Made by a program: the position numbers and the translations under genes. From assembly GCF_026966905.1 (NCBI RefSeq), contig NZ_JAPUBN010000006.1:186001-250000 (forward strand): 64,000 nucleotides of DNA, given 5' to 3'. Shown here in pieces: positions 10,076-19,590 of this stretch; positions within the stretch are counted from its first letter, which is position 1, and the number at the start of each line of letters is the position of its first letter. The DNA is from Marinomonas phaeophyticola (lineage in GTDB: Bacteria > Pseudomonadota > Gammaproteobacteria > Pseudomonadales > Marinomonadaceae). Below the pieces are notes generated by a model. It was not told the origin of the DNA. It saw only the letters and a program-made list of their open reading frames with translations, and did no database searches.

Positions 10076-12788
10076 TGAGTGCTCGGTATTTTGTTGGAAT
10101 TGATTTAGGAACAACCAATTGTGTTGTTTCTTATATAGATAATGAAGCTCAATCGGATCAAACGTATATTTTGGATATTCCTCAATGTATGCAAGACGGG
10201 TCAGTGCAGACGTTTAAACAATTACCGAGTTCAATTTATACGCTTGCCAAGGATGAGGTGAGCAAGATAAATGTCACACTACCTTGGAAGACATTGTTCC
10301 CAACAAATTTAGTGGGTCATGGCGCGTTACAGCTTGGCCAGAAACGTTCCGGACAATTGGTACAAAGTGCAAAAAGCTGGCTGAGCTTTAATCGAGTTGA
10401 TCGTAAAGCAAACATTCTTCCCTGGGGAAGTGATTTCGAACGTAAATTATCGCCTTTTAATGCGACTGTTATCATTCTTAATCATATAAAAGGGGCCTGG
10501 GATTATGCATTTCCAAACTATCCTCTATCAGAACAAAAAGTCGCACTTACGTTACCTGCGTCATTTGATGAAGAGGCGAGGTCATTAACCCTTGAGGCAG
10601 CTGAGAAAAACGCGCTAACAAATTTATATTTATTAGAAGAGCCTCAGGCGGCCTGTTATAACTGGATTGCCAATGAAAGTAATACCGCCGCGCTAGCCGA
10701 TCGAAAAATGCTACTGGTGGTAGATATTGGTGGCGGTACAACTGATTTTAGTTTGGTTGCAATCAGTAAGATAGATAACAAGAAGGATACGGAGAGTAAG
10801 CTGCATTTAAAGCGAATTGCAGTGGGTGAACATTTATTATTAGGTGGTGATAATATTGATCAGGCCTTAGCCTTTCAGCTTGATACCAAACAAATCGCCA
10901 GTCTTTCTAGTACACGATTAGCCGCCCTAGTGCAGCAGACTCGTTTGGCGAAAGAAACCTTGCTTAGTGAGCAGGCAGCAGACTCAATGAACATTACCGT
11001 TTTGGGCTCTGGTAGCCGCTTAATCGGTGGTGCTCAAAAGTTCCTAGTAGAAAAAAATCCCTTAATTGAACAAATTGAGAATGGCTTTTTTCCTATTATT
11101 GATTTAAAGGCCCCATTGAAACAAAAGCAATATGGCGTGCAGTCATTAAACCTACCTTATGAGCAAGATCCTTCGATACATGCTCATTTGGCTGATTTTT
11201 TAACTAAACATGTTGAAGAAATAACAACTCATAGTGGTCAAACTTTACCTGATGCCGTTTTATTTAATGGTGGGTTATTTAATAGTTCTAAAATTAAAGA
11301 ACGTATTATTGAGCAGTTGTATGACTGGTGTGGTCATGACCTTTATGTCTGTGATGGTAATCAACCGGATACCTCTGTTGCTGAAGGCGCTGCTTATTAT
11401 GCTTATGGATTGGTGAATGAGGCGGTGAAAATTGAGAGTGGTTCGCCTCATTCTTTATTTTTAGAGATGGCGGATGGTTCATCGGTTTGTATCTTACCAA
11501 AAGGGAGCCCTCGCGGTGAAAATGTTGTTTTAAAAGATGTTTTTTCTGTCACTCTTGGGTCTGCAGTACAGTTTTCTTTATACCGAGCCGATGACCGCCT
11601 TGTAGTTGAAAAAAATCATCAGCTAGATTCGACTCTCTCGCTGTATTTTATTTCAAATCTCAGCGTTACCTTGGAAAATGAATTGACTGAGCTTGCTCAA
11701 ATTGATGTTAGATTGAGCTCGCAACTTACCGAGGTTGGAACACTAAGTATCATTTTGGAAACACTCGACCAATCACAGCAATGGACTTTGAAGTTTAATC
11801 ATTTTCAAGAGGATAAAGAGACAGAGGTAAATACTAGCCAAGTTCATGCGTCTTTAGGGGAAGCAGAAGAGGCGTTGGTGGGGTGTTTTTCAAAAGCAAC
11901 AAAACAGAAGCAAGATGAAATTAAAAAGTTAAGAAATACATTAGAAAGTATTTTAGGGCCGAGAGACAGTTGGAATTTAGCCACAGCTAGAGCACTATCA
12001 GATAAACTACTTGCCTTAAAATCAGGTAGAAATAAAAGTGCTTCCCATGAGCGTCAGTGGCTTATGTTAACCGGGTTTTGTTTACGACCTGGTTATGGGT
12101 TTGAAGGCGATGAATCCAGAGTGAATAAACTGTCTAATATTTTGGCAAGTCAACCTCACCACGATGAGAATTCTGTTTGGAGTCAATATTGGACGGCTTG
12201 GAGGCGGATTGCGGGTGGCTTGACAGTTGAAAAGCAAAAAAACTTATTAGATTGCTTTACAATGTATTTTTCCCCCACGGCTCAGCGCTCACGAGAGAAA
12301 CAAAAGCAGTTATTAACTCGCGCAGGTGATGACTTAGTGCGTTTGGTTGGAGGGCTTGAGTATTTACCTGTTACAGAAAAAAAATCGCTAGCAGATTTGT
12401 TGTTAAAGCGTCTGAGTAAATCTTCTGAGCCAGATACCGCGTGGTGGGTAATTGGTCGTCTTGCAAATAGAAACATGTTATATGCAGGTGAAACCTTCTG
12501 TTTGTCTGAAGATATAGTGTTAACTTATCTAAGTGCTTGTTTGAAAGAAGATTGGAAGAAAAGAAAGCAAGCGGGATTAGCGGCCGTGTTAATGGCTCAA
12601 TCTACAGATGAAAGCTCAAAGGCCCTTATAGAAAAAAAGCACTTGTCTTGAAAAAGTTACTTAAAGATAAGTGTCCATCTCATTGGGCAGAACGTTTGCA
12701 ATCCACCTTAAATGAAACCGAAGCTGATATAAATGACTTTGTTGGTGAGGCGTTACCTATTGGTATTAATTTAAAATCGCCTCGCTGA
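10075..12788 (+). CDS. Hsp70 family protein with long C-terminal extension (DUF3731 type), frameshifted near the end
   Basis: An N-terminal Hsp70 ATPase domain (G-I-D-L-G-T-T-N-C at 8-16, D-I-G-G-G-T-T-D-F-S) is followed by a helical C-terminal region of about 300 residues, as in DUF3731-containing Hsp70s. The uninterrupted frame stops at 12651 (858 aa). Just before that, a run of seven A at 12632-12638 shifts the frame. With one more A the protein would continue K-K-A-L-V-L-K-K-L-L-K-D-K-C-P-S-H-W-A to a stop at 12788, giving 904 aa ending in L-K-S-P-R. The tail has normal codon use, so the shift is recent or a sequencing error. Third gene of the uup-linked Hsp70 cluster. Confidence 0.88.
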
Positions 12789-12812
12789 ACGATTTTCTAG
12801 AACCTTTTATAA

Positions 12813-12858
12813 CCGTCGATGCAGATTTCTGTGGTTCATAATCACACTGCATCGACGG
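12813..12858. terminator. Strong hairpin between convergent genes
   Basis: Perfect 12-bp arms CCGTCGATGCAG (12813-12824) and CTGCATCGACGG (12847-12858) with a 22-nt loop. It lies between the end of the Hsp70 gene and the end of the convergent unknown gene. A clear U-run is missing, so termination is inferred from position and stem strength. Confidence 0.5.
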
Positions 12859-12864
12859 GTGTAA

Positions 12865-13377
12865 TTATTCGGCTGATTGATCCTGTTCTAATTCAATTAA
12901 GCCATTTTTATAGGCTACTTGAAGCAATATTGCAATTAACTCATCTGGTGGCAGTAAATGTATTGGGGTATTCAAATCAAATTCTTGAAGCTCGTCATCA
13001 AGGTTTACGTCTCTTTGTGAAAACCAATCTACTGCGCCAATAATTTCAAATGCCGGATCAAGGCCTTTGCAATCATAGGTGGCTTCAATCATTTGTGAGG
13101 TTAATTCTGGATCTAGAGCAATTACTTCATCAGTATCCAGCTCTTTTGTCCATTCTGTTAAAATATCGCTAGCCTCGTAACCAAAATCGTATAATTGCCC
13201 CTCATCAATATTGAGTAGGTTACTTTCAATATTGGCCTCAGCAAGCCAATTGTCATCAGGGATTACTAGTACTTCTTTGATCTGAGCATCATGAGTAGAC
13301 CATGTGAATAGAACAGGAAATACCGGTTCGTCAGATGAATTAGCGACAGTAGTAATAAATATAGGTAAACTTGACAT
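12865..13377 (-). CDS. Hypothetical acidic protein
   Basis: 170 aa, very acidic, without signal peptide or membrane segment. It begins M-S-S-L-P-I-F-I-T, then a beta-rich half with D-D-N-W-L and a second half with W-F-S-Q-R and P-P-D-E-L-I-A-I-L-L-Q. I do not recognise a family. It is divergent from the M14 carboxypeptidase gene (40 nt between starts), so the two may share a control region. Length, start and codon use look like a real gene. Confidence 0.7.
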   Translation of the reverse strand: MSSLPIFITTVANSSDEPVFPVLFTWSTHDAQIKEVLVIPDDNWLAEANIESNLLNIDEGQLYDFGYEASDILTEWTKELDTDEVIALDPELTSQMIEATYDCKGLDPAFEIIGAVDWFSQRDVNLDDELQEFDLNTPIHLLPPDELIAILLQVAYKNGLIELEQDQSAE

Positions 13378-13417
13378 AAATTAAGTCACATTCTGCATTA
13401 AAGTAAAGGAAGAAAGA

Positions 13418-14563
13418 ATGACTAGCCGTATTAGAATCAGTAGTGCATTCGATGGTGGTAATATTACCGTAATTGAAGCCAATGAGCCTGATAATATTAA
13501 AGTTAAAATTCCTAATGATACAAATTCTGATTTTCTTCAATGGTTTTACTTCCGTTTACAGGGCGGAATGGAGAATCAATGTAAGATAATGATTGTCAAC
13601 GCTGATCAAGCCGCTTACCCAGATGCATGGGATGGTTATCAAGCTGTTGCTTCTTACGATCGAGAGCATTGGTTCAGAGTGCCGACTGAGTATGTTGACG
13701 GACAATTGATTATTTCGCATGAACCTGAGCAGGACAGTATTTTCTACGCTTACTTTGCTCCGTACAGTTATGAAAGACATCAAGATATGATTGCTTGGGC
13801 GGTTTCTAATGAAGATTGTATTTCAGATCATTTAGGAGAAACGGCGGAAGGGCGTGATATTACGCTTTTAGAGGTGAGTAAGACTCAAGGATTAGCAAAA
13901 AACATTTGGATTACAGCACGTCAGCATCCAGGTGAAACCATGGCCGAATGGTTTATAGAGGGCCTATTGGAGCGTCTGTTAGATGAATCCCATCCACTAT
14001 CTAAATCATTATTAAATCAATGTCGTTTTTACATCGTTCCTAATATGAATCCTGATGGAGCGGTGCATGGCAATCTTAGGGTCAACTCTAAAGGGATTAA
14101 TTTAAACCGAGAGTGGGATAAGGCAACTCAAGAATTGAGTCCTGAAGTGCTTTGTGTACAGAAAAAAATGGAAGAGGTTGGTGTTGATTTATTTTTAGAC
14201 ATACATGGAGATGAAGAGCTTCCTGTTAATTTTGTTGCGGGGTGCTCTGGTGCGCCATTTTTTGATGATCGCATGCAAAAGCTTGAAAATATATTTAAAG
14301 GGATATTTCTTGCTGTTAGCCCTGACTTTCAAGTGGAAAAAGGGTACGCGCCAGATCAATTTGGTGATGAAAGCATGTCAATTGCAAGTAATTGGGTAGC
14401 TGAAAAATTTAACTGCTTATCTCTTACACTTGAAATGCCATTTAAAGACAATGAGTTGTTACCAGATGAAGAGATGGGATGGTCACCAGAACGCTCTAAA
14501 ATTCTAGGAGCCGATGTGCTTTACCCGCTTTATCATGTTGTCACCAGTGACCTACTAAAATAG
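13418..14563 (+). CDS. M14-type (cytosolic carboxypeptidase-like) zinc metallopeptidase
   Basis: 381 aa, no signal peptide. An N-terminal beta domain (about 1-120) as in cytosolic carboxypeptidase-like proteins precedes the M14 catalytic domain. Zinc ligands H170-P-G-E173 and H263 (D-I-H-G-D) and a probable general base E339 (L-T-L-E-M-P) are all present, as is the N-P-D-G-A-V-H-G-N-L-R substrate-binding stretch. It should remove C-terminal residues from peptides or proteins; substrate unknown. A good Shine-Dalgarno (AAGGAAGA) precedes the ATG. A Rho-independent terminator follows. Confidence 0.88.
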   Translation: MTSRIRISSAFDGGNITVIEANEPDNIKVKIPNDTNSDFLQWFYFRLQGGMENQCKIMIVNADQAAYPDAWDGYQAVASYDREHWFRVPTEYVDGQLIISHEPEQDSIFYAYFAPYSYERHQDMIAWAVSNEDCISDHLGETAEGRDITLLEVSKTQGLAKNIWITARQHPGETMAEWFIEGLLERLLDESHPLSKSLLNQCRFYIVPNMNPDGAVHGNLRVNSKGINLNREWDKATQELSPEVLCVQKKMEEVGVDLFLDIHGDEELPVNFVAGCSGAPFFDDRMQKLENIFKGIFLAVSPDFQVEKGYAPDQFGDESMSIASNWVAEKFNCLSLTLEMPFKDNELLPDEEMGWSPERSKILGADVLYPLYHVVTSDLLK

Positions 14564-14579
14564 AAGTATAACCAACCTT

Positions 14580-14630
14580 AAGAGGTGCGACTGATGTCAG
14601 TGAAAGGACGCGTGGCACCTCTTATTTTTG
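14580..14630 (+). terminator. Rho-independent terminator after the carboxypeptidase gene
   Basis: Arms AAGAGGTGC (14580-14588) and GCACCTCTT (14615-14623) are followed by ATTTTTG on the plus strand. The hairpin sits 17 nt after the carboxypeptidase stop and just before the convergent trmJ end. Confidence 0.8.
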
Positions 14631-14637
14631 TAATATC

Positions 14638-15372
14638 CTATTTATCTGTTTTTCCAATCTCTCTTTGAACTGCCGCTAAAATACCTCTTAAAATACCTAG
14701 CTCTCCTTTTTCAGGTCGAGATCGATGAAAAAAGCGTTGTAGTTTATCCAATACTTTTCCTGGATGATTTTTAATGATGAAATTAATATCATACAGCGTT
14801 TCCTCTAAATGATGATGGAACAGATCCATTTCATTTTTTAATGGGTATTCTGGTAGCTCAGTTTCTCCGTGTACTTTATTTACTTCTTGAGCATGTGCCA
14901 TCCATATTTCATAGGCTACTATCTGAACGGCTTGTGAAATATTCAATACTGGGTATTCATCGTTAGCATCGATATACACTTGTCGGTGGCATTGCGCAAT
15001 TTCATCATTTAATAAACCTGTTTTTTCACGCCCGAAAACAATAGCCACATCATGGTTTTTAGCTTCTTGAATTGCGCTTTCACCACATTGCCTGGCATTC
15101 ATAATAGGAAGCTGAAATGTTCTGTGGCGTGCACTGGTTCCGATCACAAGGCTGCAATCTCCAATGGCTTCTTCGAGGCTATTCACAATAACAGCATTTT
15201 CTAAAAGATCTACTGCACCCGCGGCTCGGCTGGTGGCTTCATTTGAAGGATAATCATTTGGGTCAACTAGATAAAGGCTACTGAGTCCCATGTTCTTCAT
15301 GGCTCGAGCAATTGCTCCAACATTACCTGGGTGAAATGTATTAATCAGTACAACTCGAATATTACTTAACAT
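14638..15372 (-). CDS. trmJ: tRNA (cytidine/uridine-2'-O-)-methyltransferase TrmJ
   Basis: 244 aa, the usual TrmJ length. SpoU/TrmH-type SPOUT fold: N-terminal I-R-V-V-L-I-N-T-F-H-P-G-N-V-G-A-I-A-R-A-M, middle V-F-G-R-E-K-T-G-L, and C-terminal knot motif Y-P-V-L-N-I-S-Q-A-V-Q. It methylates the ribose of tRNA position 32 using SAM. The C-terminal helical tail (about 165-244, with F-H-R-S-R-P) is typical of TrmJ rather than TrmL. It lies 32 nt downstream of the J-domain gene, probably one transcript. Confidence 0.92.
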   Translation of the reverse strand: MLSNIRVVLINTFHPGNVGAIARAMKNMGLSSLYLVDPNDYPSNEATSRAAGAVDLLENAVIVNSLEEAIGDCSLVIGTSARHRTFQLPIMNARQCGESAIQEAKNHDVAIVFGREKTGLLNDEIAQCHRQVYIDANDEYPVLNISQAVQIVAYEIWMAHAQEVNKVHGETELPEYPLKNEMDLFHHHLEETLYDINFIIKNHPGKVLDKLQRFFHRSRPEKGELGILRGILAAVQREIGKTDK

Positions 15373-15404
15373 AGGCTTGAAAGAATTCTTTAAAATAGGG
15401 TTAA

Positions 15405-16751
15405 TTATTGAGCAAGCGTTAGAGACCGCTCAGCACTTGTAAACTGAACATCTTCCATAACAACTTTGCTTGTTTGATTAAATAAAAATTGATTGCAGCC
15501 GCGATGATACAAGGAACCACTTTGTAATACCAAGCGATATTGACCTTGGGGAATAAAGTTAGCGGCGTAAGGTTGGCTGGAGTGTAGAAAGACTGAAAAA
15601 CTTGGATAGCCATCATAAGATTCAAATGTTAGTAAACTCTGAATTGGTAAAGTGTTAAGGATGCGTAATCGACTGCTTCCTTTATGTTCTCCAAAGACTT
15701 CTCCATGCATGGGGGGGATGCCAGGGTAGCCGTAGCATCCTGTATTTTGAGCGTGCTCAATACTACCAAAGCCAAGATTTTTAGCTTGTACCCATCCCGC
15801 TGTTTCTTGATATCGAATTGCCACCCAATCGGATGCAGTAAGTTGCGATGCTATAACGTCTACCCCTGCTGGTACAGTAAGGGTACTGTTCGCGGATAAA
15901 TCAGGTGAAGGGAAAAGCGCGGTTGGGATTAATGTATAATTAATCCCGTGTCTTAGTTGTGGATACTGTCCGGGTAAATAGGCGATTGCTTTTTCTGTGG
16001 GGGCCATTCCATTGGTATTGATGGATTGCCAATAGAATGTTGTAAATACGCCTAAAGCGAAAAATGATAAATAGGAAAGGGCCAAGAAAAGTGTGTTTAG
16101 AGGTGTAATTTTACTGAAGCTAAATTGTTGTTTTGGCCCTGGCCGTTCTTGTGTAGCAAAGCCATAAGAGGTTGTATTATTGTTATGCTCTTTATCTTGG
16201 TCAGTTTCATTCATGGCGGCAGATTGGTACTGTTGAATAAAGTCATCTACCTGTTGGTCGGCCGTTGCATTGCTTTGGTTTGAGTATTGCTTAAAGCTTT
16301 CACTGGCTTGAGACGCCTTAAATGCTTCTTCATACATTTTTTTAACGCGCTTTTCATTTGCCGTATTTCGTGCTTCTCTGATGGCATTTTGACGTGCCTT
16401 TTCATGTTTCGCAGAGTTTCTTTTTAGTTCATCATAAGCTTTTTGCCTTTCTTTTATATAGGCATATTGTAATTCATCATTCACGGTATTGAAGCGAGTT
16501 TTATCGTATCGGTGCGTATCGAAATCAAAGCTTTTCCACTCTTTTGTTATAATACCTTGGCGTATTGCGTTAAGCACATTTTGATAGGCTACTTGTAGCC
16601 GTTGAAACCTCTCTGTCGTGTCCCTATGAGGATTCTTGTCAGGGTGATACCGTTTTGCAAGACGTCTATAAGCGGCTTTTGCTTGAGCTTCATTGGCATT
16701 ATGGTCCAACTCTAGCAGCTGATAATCATCATTTAAGCTCATAAAATTCAT
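15405..16751 (-). CDS. Membrane-anchored J-domain protein with SH3-like region
   Basis: 448 aa. An N-terminal J domain (residues 8-70) carries the H36-P-D38 motif needed to stimulate Hsp70 ATPase. A charged, Ala/Lys/Glu-rich coiled-coil stretch (about 100-170) follows, then a Gln/Asn-rich linker, one membrane helix (about 220-245) and a periplasmic part. In that part, V-I-A-S-Q-L-T-A-S-D-W-V-A-I-R-Y-Q-E-T-A-G-W-V looks like a bacterial SH3 domain (split here for length). The architecture suggests a cytosolic chaperone function tied to the envelope. No cysteine-rich DnaJ zinc domain is present, so it is not DnaJ itself. It may serve one of the atypical Hsp70s 3-7 kb away (inference). Confidence 0.8.
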   Translation of the reverse strand: MNFMSLNDDYQLLELDHNANEAQAKAAYRRLAKRYHPDKNPHRDTTERFQRLQVAYQNVLNAIRQGIITKEWKSFDFDTHRYDKTRFNTVNDELQYAYIKERQKAYDELKRNSAKHEKARQNAIREARNTANEKRVKKMYEEAFKASQASESFKQYSNQSNATADQQVDDFIQQYQSAAMNETDQDKEHNNNTTSYGFATQERPGPKQQFSFSKITPLNTLFLALSYLSFFALGVFTTFYWQSINTNGMAPTEKAIAYLPGQYPQLRHGINYTLIPTALFPSPDLSANSTLTVPAGVDVIASQLTASDWVAIRYQETAGWVQAKNLGFGSIEHAQNTGCYGYPGIPPMHGEVFGEHKGSSRLRILNTLPIQSLLTFESYDGYPSFSVFLHSSQPYAANFIPQGQYRLVLQSGSLYHRGCNQFLFNQTSKVVMEDVQFTSAERSLTLAQ

Positions 16752-16916
16752 TCAACATAAGAAGTGTATTCAATCAAAAGATAGCCTTTGATGGTAATTA
16801 TTCGCTAAGCCAATTAAAATGCAATGCATTAACTTACAACTGTTTTATAAATGATAGGCTTACCAAGAAATACGAGCATTATGCCTGATTTACCTTAATG
16901 AACAAAGGATAGCTTA

Positions 16917-17405
16917 ATGAATAACCATCTTACTCATTTGGATGGCAAAGGCCATGCTCATATGGTTGATGTTTCTGATAAAGAAATTACAAAACGGACG
17001 GCTACCGCTTCGGCGATTGTTGAAATGAATGCGGGAACCCTGACTAAAGTCATTGAGGGTGGATTACCAAAGGGAGATGTACTCGCCACAGCAAGAATTG
17101 CTGGAATACAAGCTAGTAAGAAGACCGCTGATTTAATTCCATTGTGTCATCCCTTAATGTTGACTAAGGTTAAAGTAGAAATTGATGTTATTTCTACTAC
17201 TCAGCTTAAGGTTAGCTGTATGTGCTCATTATCCGGGAAAACAGGAGTGGAAATGGAAGCCTTAACTGGTGCTTCAGTTGCTGCATTAACGTTATACGAT
17301 ATGTGTAAAGCAATTGATAAGGGTATTTTGATAAAAGAGTTAGGCTTAGTGAGTAAAGCGGGTGGTAAAAGCGGAGATTGGAGTAAAGAAAATGTCTCAA
17401 GTTAA
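16917..17405 (+). CDS. moaC: Cyclic pyranopterin monophosphate synthase MoaC
   Basis: 162 aa, standard length. Conserved M-V-D-V-S-x-K near the start, L-I-P-L-C-H-P-L and G-V-E-M-E-A-L-T-G are the family signatures. MoaC converts the MoaA product to cyclic pyranopterin monophosphate, the first committed intermediate of molybdenum cofactor. It is the first gene of moaC-moaD-moaE and overlaps moaD by 14 nt. Shine-Dalgarno AAAGGA lies upstream. moaA is not in the window, and I saw no clear Moco riboswitch in the 165-nt leader. Confidence 0.95.
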   Translation: MNNHLTHLDGKGHAHMVDVSDKEITKRTATASAIVEMNAGTLTKVIEGGLPKGDVLATARIAGIQASKKTADLIPLCHPLMLTKVKVEIDVISTTQLKVSCMCSLSGKTGVEMEALTGASVAALTLYDMCKAIDKGILIKELGLVSKAGGKSGDWSKENVSS

Positions 17406-17649
17406 AGTAGTATTTTTTGCCTCATTAAAAGAGTCTTTAGGAGTTAGTGAAGCATTTATCGAACTTGACGGTTTAACCAGTATCGAAGAAATTAAGCAAA
17501 AACTGAACGCGTCTTTAGTAAATCCAGACCCTCTGTTCGAAGAAGGTATTCAATGCTCAATAGATTATGTGTTTGCAAGAGATAGCAGTAAGGTTGATCC
17601 AGATACGGTAAAAGAAATTGCATTTTTCCCGCCAGTGACCGGTGGCTGA
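17392..17649 (+). CDS. moaD: Molybdopterin synthase sulfur carrier subunit MoaD
   Basis: 85 aa, ubiquitin-like fold, ending in the required V-T-G-G tail whose terminal glycine carries the thiocarboxylate. The ATG at 17392 ([10 protein letters not shown]) overlaps the moaC end and gives the normal MoaD length; an upstream in-frame start would add ten residues not found in the family. It overlaps or abuts moaE at the 3' end. Confidence 0.92.
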   Translation: MSQVKVVFFASLKESLGVSEAFIELDGLTSIEEIKQKLNASLVNPDPLFEEGIQCSIDYVFARDSSKVDPDTVKEIAFFPPVTGG

Positions 17650-18121
17650 AATGATTATTCAAGTGCAAGAAGCGGATTTTTGTGTTCAATCTTTATATGA
17701 GAAATTGAAAGTAAAAAATAGGTCAGGAGCGATCGCAATATTTGTGGGTTTGGTAAGGGAATTTCAAGGCCAAAATTCAAGCGATTCAATTGACGATGAC
17801 CATTGTTTTCAACTCGAGCATTATCCTGGTATGACGGAACATAATCTAAAAGAAATTATTGATGATGCAAACTCTCGTTGGCCTTTACTGGAGGTTTGTG
17901 TCGTTCATCGGTTTGGTAAGCTTGCATTAAATGATCAAATTGTATTTGTGGGTGTGAGCGCGGCACATAGAGCAGAAGCATTTTTAGCGTGCGACTTTAT
18001 AATGGATTACCTTAAAAGCCGTGCAGCATTTTGGAAAAAAGAAACCACATCAACAGGAAGTCATTGGGTAGAAGCTAAAGAATCAGACAGTTTCAGTTTA
18101 AAGCGCTGGCGAGAATCATGA
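17642..18121 (+). CDS. moaE: Molybdopterin synthase catalytic subunit MoaE
   Basis: 159 aa from a GTG overlapping moaD; an ATG at 17651 would give 156 aa. MoaE motifs are clear: L-E-H-Y-P-G-M-T-E, V-V-H-R-F-G-x-L, A-A-H-R-A-E-A-F, D-Y-L-K-S-R-A-A-F-W-K-K-E and W-V-E-A-K. With MoaD it inserts the dithiolene sulfurs into cyclic pyranopterin monophosphate. The M-A-E N-terminus given by GTG resembles E. coli MoaE, which favours the overlapping start. A terminator follows. Confidence 0.93.
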   Translation: MAEMIIQVQEADFCVQSLYEKLKVKNRSGAIAIFVGLVREFQGQNSSDSIDDDHCFQLEHYPGMTEHNLKEIIDDANSRWPLLEVCVVHRFGKLALNDQIVFVGVSAAHRAEAFLACDFIMDYLKSRAAFWKKETTSTGSHWVEAKESDSFSLKRWRES

Positions 18122-18144
18122 CAGCGCTTTAGGCTTAGTTGTAA

Positions 18145-18178
18145 CGGCGGCCTGGTTAATCTGGCCGTATTTTTTTCT
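18145..18178 (+). terminator. Rho-independent terminator of moaCDE
   Basis: Arms CGGCC (18148-18152) and GGCCG (18163-18167), with possible extra pairs inside, are followed by a run of seven T. It overlaps the last codons of the convergent integrase gene. Confidence 0.7.
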
Positions 18179-19406
18179 TCTTACTGCTTGCGTGTCTTTC
18201 TCTGTACTCAGTATCAATATACTTATCGGTCGTTGCCATGCTTGCATGGCCGGCATCTTCTCGAACATGTTCTTTAGGGCGTATTTTCACATCCTCAGAA
18301 ATACCTGTATGTCGCAACCAATGAACGGTTGCGACTTTGAGGTCTTCAGCATCCGATTTCATTCCATCCTCGCACATTCTGGCGTAGGCTGAATCGAAAC
18401 AAAACTGAACGACATTCCGAATTTGCCGGGTGCTGGTCATTGCACCTTTACCACGATTTTTTGGGATGATTGGAGTTTGTTCTGCCACCGTAGGTAAATC
18501 GGGTAGGTCTCGAAATCGACGATAACGAGCAAGTGCTTGTAACATGTCGTCTGAGACCGCGACGAGCCGTTCTTTATTTCCTTTAGATAACACTTTTAGC
18601 CACCAGTTGCCATCGGCATCCTTTATAAAATCTCCCATGACAGGTGCGGAGCGCTCATCTGCCACTAGCTCCGAAATCCTTAGATACATTCCCAGTAGGG
18701 CATTCATAATGAATAAACTACGTTCATGCATGAGTGGGTCTTCTTCCGCTAAAATTTCGGCGGTTTCAATAACGTAATCCCATTGAAGGTTTGAAATACG
18801 ACGAACTTGTTTGCGAGTAACTTCTTTCTTTACAAATTTACTCTTTTGTCGGATTAAAGAAACGGGGTTGTGCTGAGCCGCGTCTTCCTGCATTAGAAAG
18901 CCATAATAAGATGAAAGAATTGAAAAAGTTGCACGAATTGCCGCTTGTGATAAAGAGTAATCTTTTGTGTTTGGTGCGTCTCCGTTGCGAAAATTCATTT
19001 TACTGACGTGGCTCACAAAGGGGCGCCACTCCTTGTTCTGTAACCTAGAGCCAAGTTTATTTGAGAATCTTGACACATTTTTAATACCTATCCACTCACT
19101 TGGAGGTGACATACAAAAATGAATAAACTCCTCAATTTCATCGCGCCTTAAATGAGAGGTGGGAGAGGATTTGATATTCCATGACCAAAGTAAAAGACGT
19201 TCAACTTCACGTCTATAAGAATTAAAGGTCGCTTTTGAGCCGTTATAGCTGTAGATAAAGCATAAAGCTAATTGAAAATCGCGCTTAAAGTCCGTTTGCT
19301 GTAGTAAAGGCGTCAAGGTTGAGCAGGTTAGTGCATACGGTTCAAACTGTGTAAACGGGTTGGGTAGGTTTTCTAGATTATCAATTAAAGCGAGAGGGGC
19401 TTTCAT
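18156..19406 (-). CDS. Tyrosine recombinase / site-specific integrase
   Basis: 416 aa. N-terminal SAM-like core-binding region (about 45-190) and C-terminal catalytic domain with the full set of residues: R243 (L-R-I-S-E-L), K275 (S-K-G-N-K-E-R), H362-W-L-R365, H387 (G-H-A-S) and the nucleophile Y396 (D-K-Y-I-D). It should cut and rejoin DNA through a 3'-phosphotyrosine. No excisionase, phage or island genes are next to it and no tRNA end is at its border, so it looks like a resident or orphan recombinase. Its 3' end overlaps the moaCDE terminator. Confidence 0.9.
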   Translation of the reverse strand: MKAPLALIDNLENLPNPFTQFEPYALTCSTLTPLLQQTDFKRDFQLALCFIYSYNGSKATFNSYRREVERLLLWSWNIKSSPTSHLRRDEIEEFIHFCMSPPSEWIGIKNVSRFSNKLGSRLQNKEWRPFVSHVSKMNFRNGDAPNTKDYSLSQAAIRATFSILSSYYGFLMQEDAAQHNPVSLIRQKSKFVKKEVTRKQVRRISNLQWDYVIETAEILAEEDPLMHERSLFIMNALLGMYLRISELVADERSAPVMGDFIKDADGNWWLKVLSKGNKERLVAVSDDMLQALARYRRFRDLPDLPTVAEQTPIIPKNRGKGAMTSTRQIRNVVQFCFDSAYARMCEDGMKSDAEDLKVATVHWLRHTGISEDVKIRPKEHVREDAGHASMATTDKYIDTEYRERHASSKKKKIRPD

Positions 19407-19590
19407 AAAGTTACGTTTCTAATCAAATAATTAATAAATAATCGGTATTTTAGATACAATTAGTACAATGAGATACGAATCATTGCAATAATAATGAGGT
19501 ATAAGGGGTTTAATTATAATATTATAACTATATATTGATTTGGTATTCGTTATTTGGAATGAATACATTGATTTGAAACTGGAGTTTTAT

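Noticed and set aside
16752..16916. Molybdenum-cofactor riboswitch before moaC
   Set aside because: The leader is short and no matching stem arrangement was visible.
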